From the NCBI GenBank assembly GCA_022495005.1, contig JAGYXB010001324.1:2418001-2482000 (forward strand): 64,000 nt of DNA, given 5' to 3'. The position numbers and the translations under genes were made by a program. Position 1 is the first letter of the stretch. Each line of letters starts with the position of its first letter. Origin of the DNA: Rhyacophila brunnea (lineage: Eukaryota > Arthropoda > Insecta > Trichoptera > Rhyacophilidae). A model generated the notes under the pieces. That model made no database searches. It was given only the letters and a program-made list of their open reading frames with translations, and was not told where the DNA came from. Below are positions 33,217-43,546 of the stretch, piece by piece.

Positions 33217-33265
33217 GGGGTGACGAACCTGCGCATGAGAAAAAAGTGGACCATGAGCCAGCTTA
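33217..33265 (+). repeat. hAT-like left terminus, solitary
   Basis: CAGGGGTGACGAACCTGCGCATGAG resembles hAT left ends (CAG.G.TG.CGAACCT). I found no partner end, so this is either a fragment or a chance match. Confidence 0.35.
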
Positions 33266-34264
33266 AAATGATGTAGTAAATTTATCAAGAGTTTACTAAA
33301 CCTGGTACAACTTTTATATTAGGTATATGATTAATTTTCATATTTTTTAAAACTTGCGTAGGTATTAAAACACTTCAATAATTTATTCTCATTTTTATAA
33401 ATACGTAGGCAAATTTGTGGGGTTTTAAGAAATATCTTTACCTAGGACAATCGACGTTAAATTGGAGCTGATTATCTCCAATGTGTTAAAAAATTATCAT
33501 GAATTCCTTAAGCCTTTCCTTGCTTTGTCCAAAGGTAACCAAAAACTTAAATTTATATCCATATAAAAATAAAAGAAAAATATCCATACTATGAAAATAT
33601 TTGTAGTATCCAAAAAACCAGAAGGAGCACACCTCACCTTTCAGAAGCGTCCCTTTCTTTCGCGATTGCGAAAATAAATAATACCCTGTCGCATCAAGTC
33701 ACGTTCGCTCTCCGCTGGGCCGGTGGGTCGCGCCGGCCGCTCGTCATATAGACCTGGCTAGACCCTTCCGATTCACCTTATTATTCTGTATACAAACACA
33801 AAAGGTAAGATAGTGGGTGGTGTCCCTCAGCATTTTTTATAGAGATGGGAACCGTGACTCTATTTTATAATAGGTAATATTTGTGAACAATTAATTGGTT
33901 AGATATTAAGTCGGCAGTACCTATTATAAATTTTTATTATAATAAAACATTGTCCTATTCTATTCCATTAATAACGTCAACCTTTGTCATTCAATCAGTC
34001 CTATGAATTTTGGGGATCCGTCTGTATAGCCACATACATCCGTACAATAGAAAAGGATTAAGAAAATGTAAGAGCGAGTCAAATGCATCCTTAGATATAG
34101 TTTAAGGGCTGGAATGCTGTATGATGATCGAAAATGAATAATTTGGGGTATCGTTGTGAGCTTAACCTAGATAATCTGTAGACTTTGTAGAAAAAACGTA
34201 TAATATTATGTTATAATGATCAATATACTCATCGTCAAATTAACTTTTAATGACCATAAATACA
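33266..34264. other. No gene recognised
   Basis: AT-rich with one GC-rich patch at 33655-33780 (GCTGGGCCGGTGGGTCGCGCCGGCC). No gene supported. Confidence 0.3.
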
Positions 34265-34775
34265 ATACGCTTTTTAGTGGACTGTAATTTGGGATAATTG
34301 TCGATGTGGATGCTGAGGAAAGGCGGTTTAAATGGGAATCAATCAGGCACTAATTAACCTTGACGTTGTTTGGCTATCTGGCCAGAGTAGGTCCCAGGTT
34401 CACGCACTCACGTCCTAGTAGGTGGATGGTTCTGACTGTCATTCTCCTTGGTTACACTTTTATGGAATATGAATGGTTATGACAAGTTTGTATGAATTAT
34501 GAGACGCAACATTTGCTCAAACGATACACCCTGTGCCAGTAACACGGCTTGATAGATGGTCTAATTGAATAGTTCATAAGGAGACTCGAATTGTATTATT
34601 GCTTGTACGACGGTCACACTGTAGCAAGTTGACACGGTCATGTCTACGAATAACTGCCTTTTTATCAATAACGGGTGATAGATGATGCGCCTGGATGACA
34701 ACAATAAACAAGGAAGTGTGTATGAGATATTTGTGTGGGTTTAAGCATCATAATCGGCCCAACCAATTTTTAATA
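34265..34775 (+). repeat. Repeat family G, copy 2
   Basis: TTTTTAGTGGACTGTAATTTGG at the start and ATCATAATCGGCCCAACC at the end match the same positions in 50145-50540. Internal blocks such as AGGTCCCAGGTTCACGCACTCAC parallel GACCCGGCTACATACACTCAC at 50250. No frame is coding-like. Confidence 0.5.
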
Positions 34776-35153
34776 TCATACAATTGTTGAATTGTTTTTA
34801 TCACCGTCGTTATAAATTTAGGATAAAACCATATTTTGTACATCAGACGTCCGTGTTCATTATACCTTTTCAAATATCATCAATTTTAACAAATTAATGT
34901 CAAATACTTTCGGTAGTTTATTCAATGGGGTTAGCAACCAACTTGACGTGTATATTTTATGACAGTTTTATATATTACTATTATCATATAAAAGCCCATT
35001 TTTGTAAAATAATTAGAGATAATAATTATTACAAGATAAAAAGAACTTTTTATATACCACGTTTTTAAACTTTCTGTTGAATCGTATAAACTTGACAATT
35101 TTATTATATGTATTAATAGATACTTTTTTTTGTACTTGATAGAAATTGGTACT

Positions 35154-35505
35154 GAATACTGAAATGTCATTTTGACATTTCATATTGATTTCCATAGTAA
35201 CGCACGTATATATCAATAATTTAGTTGCTAGGACCACCCCCTTAGCAACCAATAATAGTATTTTACTTTATACGGATTTCTTCCGAAATAACTTTTCATA
35301 CAAAACAGAATTAAATGAAAATGAATTCAACTCTACTTAAAGATGGCTAAAAGTATTAAAAGAATGCATTGGCATCGTGTTCTGATATATTCTAAATGTT
35401 TCAAATGTCTATCTAGTCGGGAAGTTAGTTAAAAATTGATTTCAAGATTTGTACTGGATAAACAACCATCGGACAAACAAGAATACGAGCTAAGAAAAAC
35501 GTGGT
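35154..35505 (+). repeat. Repeat family B, copy 2, with terminal hairpin
   Basis: Aligns with 23900-24225 over its length. The left end is TGAAATGTCA, three bases, then TGACATTTCA (35159-35181), a perfect 10-bp-arm hairpin that is slightly decayed in the other copy. The family has no coding capacity. The hairpin end might mark a transposon terminus, but no target duplication was identified. Confidence 0.7.
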
Positions 35506-36310
35506 AAAAATAATTTATATTTTCAAAATAATATGATTTATTAATAGCACTAATTGTTTTTTCGTCGGTGTTCTGTCGGCAATTGGATACCTATTTTCAG
35601 ACATTTTAAATAACGTTCCATTTTCAAACCATTCATATCGTCGGGATTAATTCTTTTAAAATTTAATAATATTAGGCTTGTAGGGTACGCGCGCATTGTG
35701 GTGGAGTATGCAGTCAAAGGTTAGTTGCCGAATGTATGTTATCTTTTTCTTCAAGTCATGCAGGGGTAAAAGTAACAACTATACCTCTTCTGTCATTTAA
35801 AAAAAATATTGTCGTGCATAGTATTCCTCGATCGTTGCGTTTATACACAACATACAAAATATATTATTACGGTTTCAATTTTTATTCCCTTGTTTCTGTC
35901 GATTACAAGATTTTTGATGAGAGATTTAGACATTTATTGCGTTAATTATTAGCGTCAGTATAATATTAATTAACAGACGATATAATTTCATTTATACTTG
36001 TTTTTTTATTGTAAATCTATTTAATATTTCCGGCAAATTTACAATATAGAAAGTGGTTTCACATAAGTTTCGAAGAATATGAAACACATTGAAAATAAAA
36101 GAAAAATATTTTTTATTCTGCCCATCACTAGTATTAAGTCGATCGGTGAAAGGACGCGTGAATAGATGGAGGGTATTTACCCTAGACTTACAATAAATAT
36201 TTCCGCGCTGTCAATTTTCTACGTTTCACTCTGGACTATGTTTTATCTTAACACACATAAGTTCAAAAAATCACACACTATTTACATTGAAAAAAAAAAT
36301 ATTATTTATT
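35506..36310. other. No gene recognised
   Basis: The 69- and 75-codon frames (35736-35945 and 36166-36393) are AT-rich chance frames. The second overlaps a SINE. Confidence 0.35.
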
Positions 36311-36425
36311 ATAGCCACAATGACCGAACGGTTACAGAGTCGGCTTATAATACCGTGGGACCCAGGTACAAATCCCATGTTTTTTTAATATGAGTATCCT
36401 CTATTAGGTTGAGCAATTGGATCAC
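36311..36425 (+). repeat. SINE family S1, truncated copy
   Basis: TAGCCACAATGACCGAACGGTTACA (A-box region), CGGCTTATAATACCGTGGG, then AGGTACAAATCCC (decayed B box) and a tail with TTAGGTTGAGCAATTGG. These follow the order of the S1 copies at 56.3 and 60.6 kb. Confidence 0.65.
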
Positions 36426-36657
36426 ATCATGAAAATATTATTTTTGCGTTTCGATTTGATAGGAATACGACTAATAATTTAGGCATTCTAATGTTTAACA
36501 TGATATTTAATTTTAATTTTGTAATTAATTAATTCAACAGCTGTTTTAATTACAGTTGAAACATGGACTCTCTAAATAACCCACCACGTACCACACTCGG
36601 TCTTAATCGAGTGTATTACGGGACACTACGTTTGAGTTGTTTACGCTCGGAGATGTC

Positions 36658-36900
36658 TCAGGAGCACATACCCAAAACTGAGATCGTCACACTCTTAATA
36701 TATAAGATACAAAAAACAAAGGTAAAATAATACGGACAAACAAAATTATAGTCCGCAATAAGACGCCGCAATTTTTTAAATGCAATATAATTGGCCTTTT
36801 TGGCGACCAGGTCGGACGGGCCGATTGGCCCAACAGCTGGTTGGACCGACTTAAGTATTTCTTCCCTCTCGGAACGCATTCGGAGGATATTACTTTACAA
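36658..36900 (-). pseudogene. Unrecognised protein-like fragment
   Basis: The minus strand is open for 73 codons from 36879 and a little further upstream. It contains a charged, helix-prone stretch: EREEILKSVQPAVGPIGPSD then LVAKKANYIAFKKLRRLIAD. The residue use looks more like real protein than other short frames in this window. I do not recognise a family. A transposon ORF fragment is my best guess; after the DYNFV residues it passes into low-complexity sequence. Confidence 0.25.
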
Positions 36901-37299
36901 ATAAAATTTAAAAATACTTCTTTCAGAAAGACATTTTTAATAACTAGCCAATAATTTTCGAAAATGGATAGGTACAGCCGATTTTGTTTCTAAGCCCCTT
37001 ATTTCATTAAGGAAAAGTTACTATCAATAAAAACAATTAATGTTAAATGTGATAATATTTTTTGTGCTGTTATTTATTCCAGCAAGATAACAAAACAGTA
37101 GATAAAATTATTAATATTATCATAATTTGTTAATGATTTTGGAATAACCCAAATATAAAATTATTTACAACACATGTTTTCCTGAGATAGTGAGCTACAA
37201 TTATATCAATAATAAATACTAAAATTTAAGTTTAAGTACCCACCAAATATAACATAACAATCTTTTAAAGTATCGATAGTTACTCCGCTTAACATAAAA
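36901..37299. other. No gene recognised
   Basis: AT-rich, with no coding frame or identified repeat. Confidence 0.3.
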
Positions 37300-37865
37300 T
37301 AACTCCTTTATTTGAGGATATATGGATACTATCCGTGGCTTTATCCGACTGACTTTCTCTTAGGTATGCTAACATACTATAGTTTAAGTGCTAGAAGATA
37401 TCAATATTAGGCCACTTATTTTTTTCGACTTATACGTGGTGTGAATGAGAACTCTGCCATTATCGGTAGTATTGACTTGTGTGTCCCTGATAACTAAAGC
37501 AGAACTAACCTGCTATTGATGATGCCAATTAGGATGGCAATAACTCTGTTCAACCAAATCGCTTCGGATGTTGATATATTCCATCTACGTGAGGATGAGT
37601 ATAGGTGGACGTTATTTTATAAATTCTTAAAATATGGTCTGCTTAACTCATCCGGTGTACTTCCTTGTAGGTACCTACATACTTAATATTTTTTGTAGTT
37701 ACACATTTATACTGTAGAATATCTTAATACTGATCTATCTCTTTTTTTATGTACATAATACTGTTTAAATAATATTTCTTTGTTTCTAAATTTCATGGTG
37801 TGAACTTAAACTTATAATTTGTAATGTCCACAATATGTAAAATAAATAAATAAATTGAAATTAAA
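37300..37865 (+). mobile_element. LINE 3' portion (family J), copy 2, uninterrupted
   Basis: Matches the parts of 28591-30390 that remain after removing the two inserted elements. It runs from TACTATCCGTGGCTTTATCC, through ACTTATACGTGGTGTGAATG and CGCTTCGGATGTTGAT, to a 3' UTR with GTAATGTCCACAATATGTAA and a terminal AAATAAATAAATAAA. The reverse transcriptase end is broken by several stops. The tandem TAAA tail is a common LINE 3' end. Confidence 0.7.
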
Positions 37866-38270
37866 AATCGAAATTAACCACAAATAATAAAATAAATGTC
37901 ATTATAATATTTTGTCAATAATTATAATAATCATTTCCCACCATTGCGCGTCCCTACATACTATTTAATAATTACAAATATATACAAAAATTTTATACAT
38001 CTCTTGCATATACACACTAGAAAAAATCATTTTGTAGAAAAAAAAAATACGACACCCGACGTGACTTATATCACTGCTGGACTCGCGTCAGTATGTGTTT
38101 CCAATTAAACTAGGGGCATCTTCATGAATCACGACAATTTTAACCAGTAATTGTTTTATGAAATGCTTATTGAATTGCGTTATAATGTTGGCCATCGGTG
38201 TTAGTATATTAAATTGATAGTAGTATAAACAAGTAAATGAGATGCATGAGATATTTTCAAATTATGTAGG

Positions 38271-38638
38271 TCATGGCCCCCACATCCTAAAGCGGGCCCC
38301 CTACCTATCTCTAAGGATAAAGTCAGTGTGACGCTCTACATTGGCGTTTGACAAATGGTGTATGCAGTAAAATTAATGTGTATATTTAGTGTTTTTTTGT
38401 ATATCTTAATACTTACATCCATTTGAATTATTATGGAGTTGTCGAGTATCCATACACAATAATTAAACATTGTACAGAAATTGTGTGAAAATACTATCGA
38501 AGGACAATAGCGCCGCAGGCAACTTTTTTTACTATTGGAGCAAATTTGTGATATGTGTTTATCTCACTTATCTGGTTAACTTGCCACGCCGGGCCCCAAG
38601 CTAGAGCCCTGTGAGCCCCCCCTTTATGGGAGCCATGA
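38271..38638 (+). mobile_element. Family-E DNA element with exact 6-bp target duplication
   Basis: TCATGGCCCCCACATCC to GGGAGCCATGA, with TGTAGG at 38265-38270 and again at 38639-38644. The body contains GGGCCCCCTACCTATC, GTGTGACGCTCTACA and GTTTATCTCACTTATCTGG. This is the cleanest copy in this orientation. Its target word is identical to that of the reverse-oriented copy at 17.5 kb. Confidence 0.85.
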
Positions 38639-38644
38639 TGTAGG

Positions 38645-39050
38645 TATTCAGTATATGGAATGTTACATTCTGAAGTCTTGTATCAAAAAAATATATTAGC
38701 AAGTATAAGTACCTACGAAAAACTAAATAATGGAGTGATCCGCGACGTCGGTTAGTAATTAAGGAATAAATTGATACCTATCTTAATTTAATATACTAAA
38801 ACCGATAGCCAACATTATAACGCAAATCGGTAAGCATTTCATGTAACAAAGACTATTCAAAATTATCGTGAGTAAATAAGATTCCCGTAGGTGAATTTGA
38901 AAAGCATACTGGAGCGAATCCAGCAGATACAGGTGCAAGTCCCGTCGGGTTTCGTATTTTTTCTTACAAAGTGTGTACATGCATGAAATGTTTTCAAATT
39001 ATGTATATTCAGTATATAGAATGTTACATTCTGAAATATTGTGTCTTATT
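38645..39050 (+). repeat. Family C/D repeat with tRNA-like boxes
   Basis: ATTCAGTATAT(G/A)GAATGTTACATTCTGAA occurs at both ends (38649 and 39006) around a family-C body (GTGATCCGCGACGTCGGTTAG at 38733; GTAAGCATTTCATGTAA at 38831). A tRNA-like section follows: GATTCCCGTAGGTGAATTTG and CAGGTGCAAGTCCCGTCGGG (B-box-like, about 38930). GAATGTTACATTC is itself near-palindromic. The paired outer word suggests a composite of two repeats. Confidence 0.45.
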
Positions 39051-39289
39051 CGTTGATTAAAAGAAATAGTTAATAAAAAAAATAAAAATATATTGGGGAA
39101 TGTTGTGGAGATATCCATAGCATGAGTCTATAAAATTGACTTAACTTGAACTACTTTCTGGTTAAAATTAAATATGTTTCCTGACGCATTTCATTTATGG
39201 AAGGCACTCATATGTCCGTCGACCTGTTGTCCTGATGTCCAGTTGTCCAGATGTCCAGTCCAGGCGTCGAATCATTATAGGTTCTAGAC

Positions 39290-39379
39290 CAGTGATTAAT
39301 AAATAATCTATCCGTAAGCATACGCCGTACGCATATCCGTAAGCGTAAGCAAACAAGACGTATTGTTTAGAGATCACTG
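39290..39379. mobile_element. 90-bp hAT MITE with 8-bp target duplication
   Basis: CAGTGATTAATAAATAAT and its partner CAGTGATCTCTAAACAAT (reverse complement of the right end) are the TIRs. TTCTAGAC (39282-39289) and TTCTAAAC (39380-39387) are 8-bp flanks with one mismatch. The interior is made of near-palindromic CCGTAAGC(A/G)TA(C/A)GC words (39311-39356). At 90 bp it is about as small as a hAT derivative can be. The 60-codon minus frame here merely reads the repeat. Confidence 0.8.
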
Positions 39380-39387
39380 TTCTAAAC

Positions 39388-40239
39388 TATAATATAATAA
39401 TATTATGTTGGCAAATACTGCTCATTTAAAAATGAATATACATCGTGTCCGGAAACTTATACGTATGGAGTTTGCCGTCTCACACTTCACCGTGAAATTT
39501 TGTGTCGGAATAAATGGCCACATGTTAAGGACTGTTCAACATCTTTGGGTCGTATTAGTACTTACATAAAATTCGTGTCTAAATAGAACACGGTTCTTGT
39601 CGGTTTACACTTTACATGAAGCCAACAGGAAACAAATGTTGAAAATAGCCAATATACTGGATTATTTCGAGGGCTTAGTGTCAAAAAACACTATCTACAA
39701 AAGTGCAACTTTACAGGAGAGCCAAAAATCGTTATTTTAGATTCTTGTAACTCATCAAGGAAAATGTTTATTTAAAACCTAATGTTAATATTTTATAATT
39801 TATTGTGTATTGTACATTTATCTTGCTTATGATGATGTTAAAATTTATAGGGATAGTTTTTAAAAAATATGAAAATAAGGGTAACTTATGTAGTTAGCGT
39901 TAAACTTTACCGACGATTTAATAAGAAATTAGAAAAGATTGACATAACGTTGTTTGACTATCATGTAGCCATAAATGTAAAATAACGTTATCTCAAAAAA
40001 AAAAAACACTTTTTTGTAGATAACGTTCTCTGATTTTAAGCACTCGATTTGTTAAGTTAGGTTAGGTTTTTTAAGAATAATTGAATTTTGCCAAAATCAT
40101 CTATGCAAATTGAATTAACGTTCATAATGAATCTATACGGTGTACCTATACGGTCATCTCTTTCTGATAAGAAAGCTCTTGGCAAACTGTGCCACGGTGA
40201 AATATTTTACGTACTATAATTTACAAGTAACCAATATAC
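39388..40239. other. No gene recognised
   Basis: A less AT-rich patch at 39440-39620 has no recognisable domain. GGAATAAATGGCCACATGTTAAGG might be decayed coding sequence of a mobile element. Confidence 0.3.
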
Positions 40240-40545
40240 ATACCTATGATAACTATTGACGTAATCATGAAGAGACTTTTTTCATGGCTGGGACATGTGT
40301 TCCGGATGCCGCCAAAGAGTGCGACACTTCGTACCCTTGTGGCACAGCCTCAAGGGTTCCGTCGTCGTGGCCAGCCCTCCCTCAGCCTTCAGCGGTGCTA
40401 CAAAAGCGAGGTCTGGAATGGCAGGAGGCGTAAGAGTTGGCAATAGATTGATGGAAGTGGCGCGAACTTTTGCTTGCCCTATGCCTCAACGCTGGGTCGT
40501 GACAGGGAGAAAGAATAAGAAGAATGGTCGTGTACCCCATTTGGT
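40240..40545 (+). pseudogene. Non-LTR retrotransposon tail (LINE family K), degraded
   Basis: The frame at 40246-40446 has KRLFSWLGHVFRMPPKSATL and then a GFRRRGQP motif. W-LGHV-RMP followed by a G-R-R-G-(R/Q)-P segment is the common post-polymerase signature at the C-terminus of many insect LINE ORFs. A second frame continues past 40440, so at least one frameshift is present. The end GGGAGAAAGAATAAGAAGAATGG is similar to the GAAGAAGAAGAAT tail at 49650. Confidence 0.6.
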
Positions 40546-41370
40546 AAAATTGAATATTTGCATCAGTTTACAAGCACTTATTTATAACCACAGCTATAGA
40601 TAGTCGAGTACCTTTAGGGGGTAGAAAAAATAGTTATATAATACAAGAGACAAAGCCTGAAACTTTGCTGTTATGAAAATCATAACTATCTGGCCGTAGT
40701 ATATACCAACGGTCGTTAGTTAAAAGTCACCTTACAGCCGGACTGATGCCTCCCATATCTCATTTCGCTAGCCCGTGAGGGTAGGTAAAAGCCCTCATAC
40801 ATTTTTTTCATCATAAATCAAACAAGCTAAGAAAGGACCGCAAATAGATGGCCGAGGATTTTTCGCAAAAGTCTGATAAATCGTGATGAGAGATTATGCA
40901 AATTCTGGGACTCCATCACCCGAATATGCACTTTTTTATATCACGCATCCCCCTTTAGGTCGGGCCCACCCCCCATTAGCTGAAATATGAAGATCGAACA
41001 TTTTATTAATGCCTTCGTCATATTTTTGTGGAAAAAATGAGAGGAATTTTCCATTGAAATAGTAGTTACTTACTTAACTGAGCAAGGGTAGCTTTTATAA
41101 GATTTTTTTTTTGCCTCGTTCGCTAAGAATTTATAACATTTAACCTTGTGAAACAATATATTATTTTCTCTTACTAAAAATATCAACCAAACATTTTGAA
41201 AACCAAGGGTTTGATTTCCAGTTGGATACAATTATTTATTTTCATACATAATTAAATAATACTAATTTATGAGAATTTTGTATAGTAACTTATAAATAAG
41301 TTCTAGCCTAGGGTAGGTATATTTATTAATTGTTTATGGGACAATGACACAGTAGTTCAAACTCCCATTG
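40546..41370. other. No gene recognised
   Basis: Contains an odd C-rich run at 40940-40980 (CATCCCCCTTTAGGTCGGGC, CCACCCCCC) that might be the end of a family-E-like element. Nothing else is supported. Confidence 0.3.
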
Positions 41371-41376
41371 TGTTTT

Positions 41377-41715
41377 ATGCGTAAAGTGTTCAACCAATGT
41401 ATGCTACCAACGCTCACGTACACATGCAAAACATGGGCTCTTAATGTAAGAGAAAACCAAAACTTAAGAGTAGCGCAACATATCATGGAAAGGTGCATGT
41501 TGGGCAAAATGCATAAAGATCACAAAATAAACCTATGGATAAGAAGACAGACAAGAATAAGCGACGTGATAGAGATCGCTAAGTAAATGACAATGTGCCA
41601 GACATATCGACATATCGCGTGGCAGCAAAGAGCTAGGACCCAAGAAGAGTAGAGAGAGCTAGGGGAGGCCTTCGTCTAGCAGTAGATTGACGCCGGCTGG
41701 CGATGATGATATATA
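41377..41715 (+). pseudogene. RTE-type LINE tail, internally deleted
   Basis: Starts with an RKVFNQCMLPTLTYTCKTWA segment and continues with QHIMERCMLGKMHKDHK and RRQTRISDVIEIAK, aligning with the RTE tail at 18876-19329. After TAA at 41584 the recognisable TGGCAGCAAAGAGC...GGGGAGGCCTTCGTC block follows at once. The middle of the tail (the H-I-A-R-R to R-G-R-W-I-D region) has therefore been deleted, by roughly 130 bp. It ends GGCTGGCGATGATGAT, the usual 3' signature. The cysteine-rich C-E-T-W motif has become C-K-T-W. Confidence 0.8.
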
Positions 41716-41759
41716 ATATATAAATAATTTAACGCAAATTTAGTCAATGTCTCGAGGGT

Positions 41760-41975
41760 AAGAAGATGTGCCGGTCATGTTGGTAGATGTGATGGATCTA
41801 GAGGTATCTATAAAGTTTATGAATGAACCCCTGGGCCGTCCCTGGAGTAGATGGGTGAATATCGTCAAGAGGGATGCAGCGAAGCTGAGTATCACTGACT
41901 GGAGAGCGTAATATCTGGAGGATGATTATGCAGTCAGTCATGGACTCGAATGGTCTGTAGCGCCAGCTTAAGTAA
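41760..41975 (+). pseudogene. Second LINE tail (different family), degraded
   Basis: Translating 41820-41910 gives NEPLGRPWSRWVNIVKRDAA then KLSITDWRA. This fits the GRP..RW.D.V..D...L...DWR pattern that ends several non-LTR retrotransposon ORFs. Upstream AAGATGTGCCGGTCATGTTGG corresponds to the R-R-x-G-H-V-x-R part. Stops and frame changes interrupt it. It lies only about 45 bp after the RTE remnant. Confidence 0.5.
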
Positions 41976-43127
41976 GGATGTAAATTATTACATAAAACAT
42001 ACTATTGTATTATTTATTATATGCGTTTTGCAGATATAATACCCACCTTCCATAGCCCTAAACCGCATAACATTAAAATATGTTATCAGAATTCATTAGT
42101 GCATCAGTTACTTTGTCTGAAAGCTCTGTAAAATTATAAAACAATTTATATGTTATATAATTTTTGAGAATTTATGTGAGCGTATGGTATGCCTTGCATT
42201 TTGATACTTCTTTTGTAGTAGTTTAAAAATATGTACAATTTAATTATTAATTTCAATTTTTGAATTTCTTAATCCCTTTTTTTGTAATATAATAAAAATA
42301 GACCGTGGGGTTTAAAAAATTAATGTTGCTAGCATCACGATAATTAAAATAAATATGTTAACTTTTTAATTAAAAATATTTATCTAGCACTCGAAATATT
42401 TTCGTGATTTCCGTGTTATTATTAAAACTTTTTTAATTGTGTTTTCTACTTGTTATTTTATTTATTATTTGAAACAACGTGTACTCGCTTAAAATCCAAT
42501 CTACAATAAAGCTGTTTGCTTCAAAATAATATTTAAAGTTTCAGAAGATTTATTTTCACAGGTGTCAATTTTGAAAAATTTTATTGTCATTCTTTTGTTT
42601 TAGAGAATGAAAGAAAAAAGAGAATCGAAAATACGGATCGACTTAATTAAACGATTAACTAACTAACTGTATCCTCGATAAATCAGATTTATTTAAGGGT
42701 GATCATAATGAGAATAAGTGAATTCAAAATTTCAATTCAATATCTATCTACATTTTACTAATAATTTAAACTTTTAATTATCAATATGCATTTAAAAATA
42801 TTAAAAATAAGCATGATCTTTATTGACAGATTCCTAATTTCTTTCAAATATGACAAAAAGATTTTTTAATAATTTAAAGTTTAACGTTTTTGCTTTCTCT
42901 GGAAATTTCGAGCATATTTTCATGTAAATATATATTTATTATAAAAGTATATGTTAAGCATTTGTTCTTTAAATGTCCTACCTGTGTATAATATTTTAAT
43001 CTGAAATTATATTACATATTTATAAGAGTTTTTATTAATTCCACGATATTTTATTTTAATTTTAAGTCTGTGAGTCGTAAAACCGCTTTGGCGAAATTCA
43101 AAACTGGATGAAAAAAAGGTAATGACG
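41976..43127. other. Very AT-rich, no gene recognised
   Basis: Low-complexity AT-rich sequence. No repeat family from elsewhere in the window was matched. Confidence 0.35.
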
Positions 43128-43210
43128 TTTTTTTGTTAATTATTAATAACCATGTCCTTGCTTTTTCGTACAAGATGGTTGTTAGTAATTTCGAATAATC
43201 ACAAACACCC
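43128..43210 (-). repeat. SINE family S2, 5'-truncated copy
   Basis: TTAATAACCATGTCCTTGCTTTTTCGTACAAG(A/G)TGGTTGTTAGTAATTT and ATCACAAACACCC match 12158-12228. It is preceded on + by a T-run (the SINE poly-A). The tRNA-like head is missing. Confidence 0.7.
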
Positions 43211-43233
43211 TCGATGATAACCGAGTATTCAAG

Positions 43234-43540
43234 TCATGGCCCCCACAAGGAGGGGCTGGCAAGGCTCTAGCCTGAGAGCCCAGACTTTAGGGGGGGTGGC
43301 GTGGCGGGTCAACCTGATAAGTGAGATAGACACACGTAACAAATTTGCCCTAATGATGAAAAAAGTTGACAACTCCATAATTCAAGTGGATTTATTATAC
43401 CAATATATCACTAAAAATACACCCTTAATGTTACCTGAGACAACGTTTAGAAAAGGATTCAGTAAAAAGTCCCACTGCATTATTTTAACCCTAGCAATGG
43501 GTAGGGACGACCGCCAAATATTCTGGCCTGGGGGCCGTGG
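43234..43540 (-). mobile_element. Family-E DNA element, short copy
   Basis: TCATGGCCCCCACA at the left and GGGGGCCGTGG at the right. The flanks TTCAAG (43228-43233) and TCCAAG (43541-43546) give a 6-bp duplication with one mismatch. It carries GGGGCTGGCAAGGCTCTAGCCTGA and GATAAGTGAGATAGACACAC in the 17.5-kb orientation. At 307 bp it lacks part of the body. The 108-codon frame across it is not a gene. Confidence 0.75.
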
Positions 43541-43546
43541 TCCAAG

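Noticed and set aside
36166..36393. 75-codon + strand frame
   Set aside because: AT-rich chance frame that reads into the S1 SINE at 36311.
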